From positions 28,767,674 through 28,831,673 of the forward strand of contig OX463808.1 of assembly GCA_949825045.1 (NCBI GenBank): 64,000 nt of DNA, in the 5' to 3' direction. Below the pieces are notes generated by a model. That model saw nothing but the letters and a program-made list of their open reading frames with translations. It made no database searches and had not been told where the DNA came from. The stretch comes from Argyresthia goedartella (Eukaryota > Arthropoda > Insecta > Lepidoptera > Argyresthiidae). Shown here piece by piece: positions 1 to 9,777 of this stretch. Every line of letters begins with the position of its first letter. Position 1 is the stretch's first letter. A program made the translations under genes and the position numbers.

Positions 1-29
1 CTCTTGTAACTATTTTGATGATGCAAATA

Positions 30-54
30 AATTATTATTATTATTATTATTATT
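30..54. repeat. (ATT)n microsatellite
   Basis: About eight ATT units. No coding potential is seen around it. Confidence 0.8.
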
Positions 55-241
55 AATTAATTAACTTTTTTTTTAAGTATGGAGCGGTAAAGTTAAAATA
101 ATCGTATTGTTCCTACTTACGTGTTACCCACTTATTTTTTATCAATCACCCAGGAAGAGCAGGCCCTCCTGGCAGAGGTTCTATTTACTTAAAAGGAGGG
201 CTCCATCTATTCTTACTGTTATCAATTGTGTATTAAAGTTT

Positions 242-345
242 TTTTTTATCTACAGCTGAGGCAATGGGCTACCTGCCTTTCACACAAAATGGAAACAACT
301 GTGCCTCTGCCGCCCCGTAGGGGAAAAAGAGTGACGCTATACTGA
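242..345 (+). repeat. Interspersed repeat, SINE-like 3' tail
   Basis: It carries a GGGCTA block, then CATGCAAAATGG-like sequence, then TGTGCCTCTGCC and GTGACGCTATA. The same order occurs at 45500-45640 (same strand) and reversed at 56215-56340 and 59122-59210. At 45.4 kb it follows a tRNA-like head, so it may be a SINE tail. Short reading frames across it are incidental. Confidence 0.6.
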
Positions 346-1130
346 GTCCCTAGTCTCTGCCTACCCTTCTGGAAGATAGCATATACATTAAATGCACATA
401 GAGTAGCGGCGGCGGCGTCACAAAGCGAGCCGAGTGTCGACTCGGGCCGCATTCAGTGATGAATAGGAAATAAAAATATCGTATCAATAGCGGCATAAAA
501 GAGACGCGGGGAGCGACCGCACACGGTGGTGGCGATCCTGGGAGAATGCGTAATGTATTCAAACATAAGATGGCGAACACTAGGGAAGGATAACATTAAA
601 GCAGATGATTTAACAAACTTAAAGTGTAGAGCGACATCCTAGAATTTATTAAACAAACAAGAAGATTTGGGGAGGGACATCTGTTGAACCAACAGTAACC
701 AGTGCCCAAACACTGGGAATTGGGTGAAATAGTCACGATAGAGGACCGATCATCCGCCTGCGGTTCAGCGGGCGTCCCACCTCATCATCATCATCATAAT
801 CATCAACTTAATATGAATTGAATATTGTTTTATAATTTTTCTTATTTAACTTGGCGATAGGCCTTGATGACCTAAAGATAAATAATCGTTTGAGTAAATA
901 ACGGGTGATCGGTTACCGATTAATTGTAACATTTAGGTTTAGGAGTACCAGACTACTGAAACATATCAGGATAGCCCTTCATGCCGTGCTACATAGTCAC
1001 ACATTGATGCAGATATGCCAATGTTGCAATATTTATTCTAAAATATTGTAACATCCGTACTATTCTGTACATACGACACGCCTCTTTCAATTTTGGTGCC
1101 ATTGGCACAGATTTGAAAGTATCATTTTTA
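346..1130. other. Intergenic, nothing recognised
   Basis: AT-rich DNA with a (CAT)n run near 784-800. I see no gene or intact element here. Confidence 0.5.
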
Positions 1131-1892
1131 ATTAGCTAGCCATATTTTGGGGAAAGATACCTACATACGTATGCTCACCCCTTTTTCCTGGGAGACGGGT
1201 AGGCAGAGCTCGATCCTGGCATATATCTCCCACTTCCTCAACATTCATAAGTCCCTTCATACAAGCTCGCCGGCTACGGGTACTTCTTGTTTACTAATAA
1301 ATCGCTAATTTGTCCTTTGGAGGACTTTTTAGGCGTCCCCGTGCGACAGTTCTATTCATACCTGCTGTATAGATCTGTTTCGTCAATTTAATTTCAGTTA
1401 TCCTTTCAATGTGACCAAACGATTTCAGCCTACCTTTCTCTATTCATGACATTATCTTCTTTTAAACCACAGCGTTCCCTTATAACTTTATTCTTCATTC
1501 AGTAACCATTCATTATGAATAACTTTCCAAATAGAACGTATGGTCGCAAATTATTTTTTATTTATTGATCCTCAGTACTATTGTGGTGTTCGGTTTCTTT
1601 AGTTAAGACTCTTTATATTCTATCATTTCCCTTGTTACGCAGCAGCAAGTCTGTTGCTCAAGTAGTCTACTCTCTTCAATCTCTTAAGTATATTTCCTTG
1701 TACAGCAATTAACAGTGTATCACTCAATGTCCCCTGCTGCCGTCGTCGTTCCCTAACGTTGACCCAATAGTCTGCTTATAAGTTACTATAGGGCCCAAAA
1801 AAAATAAATTTGCAACTATCTATATAATTTCTTTGGGAGAGTTTTTCATAATGATGGATACTATCATTCCCCAAAATATGGTCTGCTAATAA
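1131..1892. mobile_element. Candidate TIR-bounded element enclosing LINE debris
   Basis: The 15-base block CCATATTTTGGGGAA near 1141 reappears inverted near 1870-1884 as TTCCCCAAAATATGG. The flanking bases also pair partly (TTAGC ... GCTAA). The enclosed 740 bp contains the LINE remnant listed separately. Target-site duplication is not clear, so this could be a chance inverted pair around LINE sequence. Confidence 0.4.
1155..1440 (-). pseudogene. LINE reverse-transcriptase C-terminal remnant
   Basis: Reading the minus strand in shifting frames gives stretches such as LKSFGHIERITEIKLTKQIY, then RGRLKSPPKDK, then RACMKGLMNVEEVGDICQDR. This order (FGHxxR, RGRxxxP, RACMxxxMNVEEA) is the C-terminal tail common to many insect LINE ORF2 proteins. 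Stops and frame changes interrupt it. No RT catalytic box is present, so it is a dead 3' fragment. Confidence 0.65.
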
Positions 1893-2207
1893 AATGTCAA
1901 CCTGTATATCTGGCGTCTATCCTGAGATCAATCTTCCGCCCACATTGTCACTTGCGCGGTACCAGCAAGGAGCGAGCGTTCTATTACACAGGAATTGTGA
2001 GGGTGAGAATGAAAATATAGCATTTTCATTTCTTTCCATTCGAGTCCTATTCGATCTGTTTGTCTGTTTATCGGCTGGAGGTGCAATTGCTCTTGTTAGG
2101 CTGCGGTGGCGGGTATTGTTTTGTGGTCATTGGGAATTATCGTTTCTGTTGTTTGCGCTGCACTTTTTTTTGTATTTGATATGTGCCTACGCAAATAGTA
2201 ATTGACC
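1893..2207. other. Unassigned stretch with a 103-codon open frame
   Basis: An open frame at 1894-2205 (+) has hydrophobic, low-complexity translation (for example FVCLSAGGAIALVRLRWRVL). It has no recognisable domain and no gene-like context. I do not call it a gene. Confidence 0.4.
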
Positions 2208-2310
2208 GAGCGAGCGAAGGGCTCCATTTCGACAAGATAGGAGGCCGATTTTGCTTTCATCTGTCTCTATGTCTGGTGTCTGTCAGTTCCGGTCTAGGGG
2301 CCAAACTTTT
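2208..2310 (-). repeat. Interspersed repeat (pair of 31495-31600)
   Basis: GCTCCATTTCGACAAGATAG, then GGAGGCCGATTTTGCTTTC, then the TCTGTC and GGTCTAGGGGCCA blocks all recur in reverse orientation at about 31495-31600. Family unknown. Confidence 0.7.
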
Positions 2311-3230
2311 CAAAACATACTATAACTATTTTCGTGAAAAGTCAATAGATTGTATTTTAAATCGCAAAATGTAGTTTACAAAGTTATTGATGCAGCAACT
2401 TTACTACTTGATTTTGATTGAATCTAAAATACTTACCTATAAATTGGTTTACAGTACCCCCTGTTAGCGAGGTCTACTGCCCACAGGGACACTAGTATAC
2501 AATAACTGGCTAAACGTAGGTGCAGTCATGGCCTTCTGTTATTAAATACCTCCATGTGATTTTCTTGCTCACTTTATATCATTGTCTGAGACAGTGATGA
2601 GATGATATTTTTTGTCTCGATATCTTGGTGAACGTGGTTGTGGATCATTGTGGTATCTTGCAGCTCTGGGCAGTTAACCCTTATACGAGTACAACCTTCT
2701 AACTATATGTGGATATTAAGTTACCGGTACCTTTGGAAAATAAATACCATAAATGGTGAAATAAATGATAATAAAGTATGCAGTCGCGACTTTGGTATGA
2801 TTTAAAACATAAACGAGAGCTTAAAACTACCAATAACAATAAGTTACGGCTTAGAAGCCCTTTACACTGTGCGGAGCGCGGAATATTACACTTTGGAATA
2901 GATTGCAGGTATGTTTAGGTAAGGGTTCGCAAAACTCCGAAATTTATGATAAATGTCAAAATATCCAATTTACTTCTGTAAGTGGTAACCTGCCAAAAGC
3001 TAGCGAACTGAACCCCCAACTTCTGATAAGATTGCTATTTCGGGATAATAATCTCAAAAAGTTGCATTTCGTGCGGGTTAAGCAACATTTAAATGATTAA
3101 GGTTCTGGATGTGTGTCCCGATTCAATATGGAATTTGTTACGGGCGTTTCCGTGTTTCGCATGACAGGTTAAGATGTAGGTCCGCCACCTTGCCTTGCCA
3201 GGAAAAATAAATCTGCTGAGTGTCTAGTCT
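2311..3230. other. Intergenic, nothing recognised
   Basis: AT-rich. The open frame at 2903-3100 shows no domain and no context that would support a gene. Confidence 0.45.
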
Positions 3231-3420
3231 AAAAAAACGGCCAAGTGCGATTCGGATTCGCGCACCGAGGGTTCCGCACAAATTGTTTTTTTTTTATGGA
3301 AGAAACAAAAAAAAACTTTTTCGGAATATTTCCTTAACTTGGGCGATGAATCCATGTTTCGTGCTAAATTTCATGATTAGTACGATAGGTAATGGATAGG
3401 TTTTGATTTGATAATCGGCC
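3231..3420 (-). repeat. Lepidopteran-type interspersed repeat, one end
   Basis: Begins AAAAAAACGGCCAAGTGCGA, followed by a CGCGCACCGAGGGTTCCG block. These match, inverted, the right end of the more complete copy at 31708-32122. It is truncated after about 190 bp. Confidence 0.6.
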
Positions 3421-3429
3421 GTATCTTTG

Positions 3430-4040
3430 GATTGCGTTGACGTAAAATCTATTTTCTAGTCATCTGCCGAAAAAAAATACTGACACTTCGACATTGGACA
3501 CATGGCGCGTCCACACAGGACGAGCGTTGACTAGTTACCGCGGCGAGCACGACAGACTTTAGTGTGTGAATTAGGTGGTGTATTTATCCTTGCGGTTCTT
3601 GCTTGATTGCGTTAGCTAGTAGATATGGGATGCGAAGCAGTTATTATTAAAAGCACGATCTTTGATCTAACATAATATATAAGCCGAAGCACAGTGAAGG
3701 GACAATTCTTAGCATACACAATACACACAATATAGTGGAGCACTAGTGAGGATATAATATAATAGATAATATAATAGATATAGGTAAAGCTTTAGCTCTT
3801 TAGCTGAAAGAAAGAAACCTAGATTTGGATTCACGAGAACGGCGTGCACATATATATCAAGACTAAAGATAAAAATAGCACGCTGCGTATGTGTATACGT
3901 ATGACTAAGCGCAGTGAAATATCTAATAACAAAATTATTTGCACTGGCTTTTGATTTGTATTCTAAATTAAAGTAAATTGCATTTTAATAAAAAACATAA
4001 ATCAAAATAACCAAAATACAAGTGTAAATAAATATATTTT
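3430..4040. other. Intergenic, nothing recognised
   Basis: AT-rich sequence with short tandem stutters (ATAATATAATAGATA near 3752-3780). No gene seen. Confidence 0.45.
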
Positions 4041-4289
4041 GGCTAGTATCTAATCGCACATCAAAAACACTGATTTTCACAGAACAAAAGGATCAGCAAA
4101 AACATGTTTTATGTTTCAAGTATTTTTGTTGTTCTTACATGTTCAACCTCATACGATGGATAAAGGGGGCTTCGCTTCGCTCACCCCCTTCACCCTTCAC
4201 CTAAGCTACCGCAGTATTTTGCTATTGCTATAAAAATCAGTACATTTGCTGTGCATATCAGTATTTTGATGTGCAGTTTAATATTTCCC
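4041..4289 (+). mobile_element. MITE-like element, GGCTAGTAT family, copy 1
   Basis: Left end GGCTAGTATCTAATCGCACA; the right end carries TATTTTGATGTGCAG and TTTCCC. The ends form imperfect inverted repeats around CACATCAAAA / TTTTGATGTG. The interior (4126-4220) holds a shared core with GGGGGCTTCGCTTCGC and CTAAGCTACCGCAG. Further copies lie at 17757-18006 and, interrupted by a LINE, at 35406-36019. No coding capacity. Confidence 0.75.
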
Positions 4290-4580
4290 ATATATTTTAT
4301 TTATAATAACAAAATCTTTGGGTAACATTGACGGATGCACCATGTTGCATCTATTTATGTGAAAACGTATCATATGCCGTCCTCATCGACTTCATCATCA
4401 TCATCGTCGTCATCACTTTCATCCTGAAAATTTATTATGAAGCGTTCTGTAACATCGTCCATAAGATGGTCGAGTTTCTGCATCTTGTCCTCTGCTTTTA
4501 GTAGGTACGTGCAGTAGTGGGTTCTGCATCGGTATCGATTGTGACAATTCCGAGATAAACAGGAAAGTAGATATCGAAGT
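4290..4580. other. Short intergenic stretch
   Basis: Contains a (CAT)n-like run near 4391-4415. Nothing else recognised. Confidence 0.4.
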
Positions 4581-4935
4581 CCGTGCCCTATCCCACAAAA
4601 CTTTACAAGTGTACATTAAACAATTGTAAACAAAAAAATGTACCACAATAATTACAAATATGTATTCGTTACAAGTTTGCAGTATACAAATATGTCACTT
4701 GTGTGAAAGCGTATCACAAAGAATAAAGGTATGTCACGACAGCTACATAATTGTAGGATTGTTGATTTGTAAATATACAAGCAAAAAATTGTAATATTAC
4801 AACTACAAATATGTAACAATTGTTGAAGTTAGTTTCACTTTATATGCAATCCGCAAAAAATAACATTAATTATAATTATTATAGTGATATAACTACGAGC
4901 ATTACCTACGTACCAACATACCAACTGACATTACA

Positions 4936-5160
4936 ATGGACTTGCAAGCTAAACTGACCATTTTAGACCTCATAAACGAAAACAAAAACATTCTTTTTGG
5001 TAAATTTAGTGATAAATTGACGCACACTGTGAAAATAAACAAATGAAGGAAATCACGCAAAATTTAAATGATTTAGGAATAATGGAGAAAGATTGAAAAT
5101 ACTTAAGGGACACTATGTGGCAAAATTGGAAAAGGCATACAATGTTAAGTACCTACCTTT
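4936..5160 (+). pseudogene. Broken Myb/SANT (zeste-like) DNA-binding domain
   Basis: An ATG at 4936 opens 36 codons including LINENKNILFGKFSDKLT, then a TGA at 5044. One base shift away, the sequence continues KEITQNLNDLGI, then a TGA, then KYLRDTMWQNWKRHT. The order (ENKxILFGKFS, W/KEI..LN.LG, then D.W..WK) matches the zeste-type Myb/SANT trihelix domain found in insect transposon-derived and regulatory proteins. It lies inside the TIR-bounded element and was probably its accessory DNA-binding protein. It is dead: one frameshift plus two stops within 75 codons. The family call rests on motif recall, not a search. Confidence 0.55.
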
Positions 5161-5199
5161 TTTTACCGGATTCTCAATTTGAGTGTATGCATTTTTAGT

Positions 5200-5395
5200 G
5201 TTTCGTACCCAACGGGTAAAAAAGATACCCTATAACGGGGTCTGTCTGTCACCAGGCTGTATCTCAAGAACCGTGATATCTAGAGAGTTGACATTTTCAC
5301 AGATTATCTGTTTCTGTTGCCGCTATAACAACAAATACTAAAAAACCGGCCAAGAACGAGTCGGACTGGGGCTCCCATATAACAGACATGTTTTT
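5200..5395 (+). repeat. Interspersed repeat fragment (GGGTTCCGTACC family)
   Basis: CGTACCCAACGGGTA, CACCAGGCTGTATCTCAAGA and GCTATAACAACAAATACTAA also occur in order at 31708-31900. The ending CGGCCAAGAACGAGTCGGAC matches the family's other terminus, so this copy is internally deleted. Confidence 0.7.
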
Positions 5396-5768
5396 TTTGC
5401 CGTTTTTATAGATAATGGTACGGAATGCAATTACTAGTATTCATATAGTAGCAAGAGGGTGTGACACACGTTTAGAGAATTGTTAAGTTGTAGGTACAAT
5501 TCTACATGTATAATTATTACTACAATTTAATGTAGCACAAAATTGTCAGCTACATATTTGTACGTTTTCCGGAAAATACATGTATCGTATATAAAGTTTT
5601 GTGATACAATAAATTTTAGACTTGTCAATACAATTTACATATTTTTAAGAATTTTCCACTACAAATTTGTTAATTGTATATTTTGTGGTACGCACACTTG
5701 TGTCTTGACATTTGTATACTTGTAATTGTAAGTTTTGTGGGATAGGGCACGGTAAACAACAGGGTAAG

Positions 5769-5933
5769 TGTTGGAGGTTTCATTGTAGCCTCCTTGCTTT
5801 AATCCTGGTCAACTTCGTAGTGTTATGACTTAACTGTCATTGTCACTCTGGTTAATGTCGTATTCTTCATCCGATGTGCTGAATAAACTCTGGGTTATAT
5901 TTTTACAAATATGTGGTTTAATTATCAAATACA
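5769..5933 (+). repeat. 5' LTR of copia-type element
   Basis: Begins TG and ends CA, 165 bp. It includes AATAAA at the GAATAAACTC stretch, a plausible polyadenylation signal. One base differs from the 3' LTR (T versus C in CCTGGTCAAC / CCTGGCCAAC). Confidence 0.9.
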
Positions 5934-5950
5934 TTAGGTTATGGTTCCGC
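5934..5950 (+). promoter_or_regulatory. Probable primer-binding site
   Basis: TTAGGTTATGG directly follows the LTR. A GGTTATGG-like site paired to an internal initiator tRNA-Met segment is known for Drosophila copia. The match is from memory and the later bases diverge. Confidence 0.45.
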
Positions 5951-5976
5951 AGAAATAGTATAACGTTGTAATAAAT

Positions 5977-6144
5977 ATGTCGGAAAGTAAGAAACAAAAT
6001 TTTTCACATGAAAAATTACGTGGACGGGAAAATTACGTCGAATGGAAATTTGTTAAAAAAAATGCATTGATTCACGACAATTTATGGATCTGTATCAGTG
6101 GTTACGGTGCGGATGAGGGTTGGGTCTTATATAAGACACATTGA
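5977..6144 (+). pseudogene. Gag N-terminal fragment of the copia element
   Basis: The ATG at 5977 opens 55 codons with the copia-Gag start pattern LRGRENYVEWKF, then NALIHDNLW. The frame runs into the inserted element at 6132 and stops at 6142. The Gag frame resumes exactly at 7336, because the 1204-bp insert plus its 2-bp duplication is a multiple of three. So this is the displaced beginning of the polyprotein and not a separate gene. Confidence 0.85.
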
Positions 6145-7335
6145 AATTTGAAGATTGGAGTACTTAGGTGGTTAGGGGGGGTCCTTAGCTATCCTCTGAT
6201 ACCATTTTCTGATTTAGGAAACATCATTTTAGCACTTTAATTATAAAATATGTTTACGCGATTTTTACAACTTGGCCAATCTCGGAACAACAAATATCAA
6301 ACTCAAAAGCTCCAACGTTGGATATTGGTACATGATTTTAGTAGAAATTACAAGATTTTGTTGTAATGGTAGAAATTTGCGTCAGCAATTTTGTATTTTC
6401 TGACATAATGACTTGCTCATTTCATTCCGATTCCTTCCGTGTTTCGTGAATGTTCTGATGCGCTCTCGTTTTATCCGTGATTCTCTGGATGACTTTAGCT
6501 TTGTTTACTTACTAACTACTTTATGGAGTTTATCAGAACCAAATTGGTTGCTTTAGGTCACTTCGTGTTTAAAAACTAAAGATAGGTTTGTTAGGTTCAC
6601 ACGTTACAGCAGACCCGGGAGCCGGAGCGAAGCGGAGCGGAGCGAGGCGACCCTCTACTTGCTCATTTCATTCCGATTCCTTCCGTGTTTCGTGAATGTT
6701 CTGTTGCGCTCTCGTTTTATCCGTGATTCTCTGGACGACTTTGGCTTTGTTTACTTACTAACTACTTTATGGAGTTTATCAGAACCAAATTGGTTGCTTT
6801 AGGTCACTTCCTGTTTAAAAACTAAAGATAGGTTTGTTAGGTTCACACGTTACAGCAGACCCGGGAGCCGGAGCGAAGCGGAGCGGAGCGAGGCGACCCC
6901 CTACTTGCTCATTTCATTCCGATTCCTTCCGTGTTTCGTGAATGTTCTATTGCGCTCTCGTTTTATCCGTGATTCTCTGGACGACTGGCTTTGTTTACTT
7001 ACTAACTACTTTATAGAGTTTATCAGAACCAAATTGGTTGCTTTAGGTCACTTCCTGTTTAAAAACTAAAGATAGGTTTGTTAGGTTCACACGTTACAGC
7101 AGACCCGGGAGCCGGAGCGAAGCGTAGCGGAGCGAGGCGACCCCCTACTCTTGGCAACCCCTCCTCCAATCCCTCTCCTCCTCCAACTCCCCCGAAATCC
7201 AAAAAATGTAGGCATTTTCTTCAATCTTTGGACCTCCATAACATAAAAACTAGTGGTTTCCTAAAAGGGGGGGTAGGTGGGGGGACCTCCCCTCCCCCCC
7301 TCCACGCCCCCCTCCCCCAAATTCAATGTGTCTTA
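6132..7335. mobile_element. TA-flanked TIR element inserted in copia gag
   Basis: Starts TAAGACACATTGAAATT; the other end is the reverse complement of TAAGACACATTGAATT (one base indel). TA dinucleotides sit immediately outside both ends (6130-6131 and 7336-7337), as expected for a Tc1/mariner-type target duplication. It is 1204 bp, encodes no transposase, and is largely three 246-bp tandem units plus a C-rich segment at 7141-7320. Confidence 0.85.
6411..7148 (+). repeat. Three tandem 246-bp units
   Basis: Units start at about 6411, 6657 and 6903; the third is about 2-3 bases shorter. Each holds CATTTCATTCCGATTCC, GGAGTTTATCAGAACC and ends in a purine-rich GAGCGAAGC-type run. Only a few base differences separate the copies, so the array expanded recently. 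Confidence 0.95.
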
Positions 7336-9777
7336 TACAAGTACTTACCCGCGGATGATAAAACAACGTCCGAGGTGAGAAATCGACGTGATGAAATAGC
7401 TAAATCTAAAATTTGCTTGGCCGTCGAAAAGTCATGTTTTTCTCATTTAATGTCGGCGGAGACGGCAAAAGAAGACTGGAATGCACTGGAACGTGCTTAT
7501 GATGATAAGGGACTCGGTTTAAGAGTAAGAACTCTCCAGAACTTATGCGCTGTCAAATTTGAAAACTTCGCGAACATGGAAGCTTACGTCAATGAAGTTT
7601 TGTCATTAGCACAGCAATTGGCGAACATGAACAAGCCTGTTGATGACGAGTTTCTTGGTGCGCTGATGCTCAAAGGTTTACCGACAGAGTATGAGCCCAC
7701 GATCATGGCACTAGAGCATTCGGGAGCTGCCATCACATCTGATCTAGTCAAATCCAAACTGCTACAGGATCAACGTTGGACTACTCGTGGAGATTCGAGT
7801 GAGTGCTTATATTCTACCAGAAAAGGCACTACTACGAGTGATTCCTGGACGAGAAAAGTGCAACAGCACAAGGGAGAAGCAAAAGCGAAGGATAGTTCTG
7901 ATCGAAAGAGAGAACCGTGGTGCTGGAAATGCAGACAGAAAGGACATCTGAAGAAAGACTGTCGGAACGAGAAGAGTTCTTCAGGAAACTTTGTGTTGAC
8001 AGCATTCAGTACTAGTACGGGCTCGGAATCTTCGTGTTACATAGACTCGACAAATTGCATGACTGGCAGGCGCGATTTGCTGACAGACTTTAAATCGCGT
8101 GGTGGTTTCGTCACCGTTGCTAGTGGAGAGAAACTTCAGTGTACAGGTATAGGTAACGTTATGTTGTCGGATGACACGACGTTGACTGACGTGTTGTTTA
8201 TACCTAAGCTGTCTGTGAATCTTATATCTGTTTCCCAATTAATTAAGAACGGCTGTACTGTAAATTTTGATACTAAGGGTTGTACAATTTCAACTTTGAG
8301 CGATGTTTTGATTAAGGCAAATGACGTAGGAGGTGCATATAAACTTCAGACCTGCAGTCTAAGGGCGAATCTAACGATTAGCACTGCAACTTGGCATCAA
8401 AGACTTGGTCACTTGAGCGGCCATAATATGCTTAATATGAAGCTTTTGAGGCAGGGACTTGCTAATGACATTAGTTTTCAGGAGGACCCTTGTAAAGATG
8501 TTGCTTGTGAGGTTTGTTTGAAAGGAAAGCAAGCCCGTTTTCCTTTTCCTAGCAATCCTGAGAAGTCTGTGGCTGCAAAACGGTTGGATTTAATCCATAC
8601 CGATTTGTGTGGTCCGTTGCCGGTGAATTCGCTTGGATGCAAGAGGTACATCCTGACGTTCTTGGATGATCATTCGAGGAAGGTGTTCGTGTACTTCCTG
8701 AAGCGTAAGAGCGAGGTGAGTGAATACACTGAAAACTTTATTAAGCTAGTGGAAACACAAACTGGTGATAAAGTCAAGGTTTTGAGGTCGGATAACGGGA
8801 CGCAGTATGTAAATAGGGACCTTGAAGACTTTTTGAAGGGTAAGGGAATTGTCCACCAGGTAACTGTGCCGTACAGTCCGCAACAGAATGCATGCGCGGA
8901 GCGGCTGAACAGGACGCTCCTGGCAAAAGTAAGGTGCCTGTTATACACTTCAAACGTAGACCACAAATTTTGGGCAGGAGCTGCCAACACTGCAGCTCAT
9001 TTAGTGAATGTGTCACCTTCGAAAAGGCTCTCGGGGAAAACTCCTGAGGAGGCCTGGACCGGTAAAAAGGTGAGCTTGAAACTCTTAAGAGTGTTTGGCT
9101 GCGAAACTTATGCTCACATTAATAAAGTGAAGCGGAATAAGCTTGAACCAAAGAGCAAGCGTTGTATATTTCTTGGATATGAGAACAATGGGTATAGGCT
9201 CTACGATTTGGTGAAAAATGAAGTTTTTCGTAGTCGTGACGTTGTTTTCAATGAAACAATCTTTCCAGGTGTCAAGAGCAAGCGTTCCGTGGAGATATTC
9301 TTTCCGACAAGTGACGACGGTGTCATTGATGACGAGAGTCACGTGGAAGATGAGCTTGAGGTTGAGCTTGAGGCGGAGAATGCGGAGTTACCGTTCCCAC
9401 AGAATGTAAAGATTCAGGTTGAGGCGGAGAGGCCGGCAGCTCCTGAAGTTTGGTTCGAGGCGAACGAGCAGGTACCGAGCTCATTTACTGATACAGGCGG
9501 TAGACCACGGGAGCCACATGCAGATGGACCTGCCTTTAATTTACGGCCTAGAATACCGAGGACAATGTCTGCACTCGAGATAGAGTTGAATGAGCCGACA
9601 ACTATCAAGGAGGCTTTGCAATCGAGCGATAGCAAGCTATGGCGGCAAGCTATGCAAGACGAGATTGACTCATTCAATAAGCATGAACCTTGGGAGCTCG
9701 TTGACAGACCGGCGGATAAGAACATTGTCAAGAATCGGTGGCTGTTTAAATTAAACGCGACGTCAATGGAAAAATAG
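7078..9777 (+). pseudogene. Copia Gag-protease-integrase-RT (5' part), broken
   Basis: A 899-codon open frame. Residues 1-86 are not retroviral-type: they are translated from the inserted TIR element (proline-rich, low complexity). True Gag resumes at about residue 87 (7336). A CCHC knuckle CWKCRQKGHLKKDC sits at about 282-295. The protease active site near residue 323 reads D-S-T, lacking the Gly of D-S/T-G. Integrase has H-x4-H (WHQRLGH) with CEVC, then D509, D572 and E608; the last two are 35 residues apart as in D,D(35)E. The RT N-terminus begins near residue 865 and the frame is lost about 20 bases before the TAG. Product would be a non-functional truncated polyprotein. Confidence 0.92.

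Larger units (their letters stand above)
4581..5752. mobile_element. DNA transposon with perfect 23-bp TIRs
   Basis: Starts CCGTGCCCTATCCCAC and ends with the exact reverse complement; 23 bases at each end (4581-4603 and 5730-5752) pair perfectly. Both ends are rich in short TACAAATATGT / TTGTA-type motifs in either orientation, as seen in transposons with subterminal transposase-binding sites. The interior carries a broken Myb/SANT-like domain (4936-5160) and a piece of another repeat (5200-5395). No transposase catalytic domain is visible and no clear target-site duplication was found, so the superfamily is open (PIF/Harbinger is one option because of the Myb domain). The right end lies 16 bp from the copia LTR. 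Confidence 0.7.

Noticed and set aside
1894..2205. Small membrane protein
   Set aside because: Hydrophobic but low-complexity, no clear start context, no neighbour or repeat of the frame elsewhere. Not enough support.
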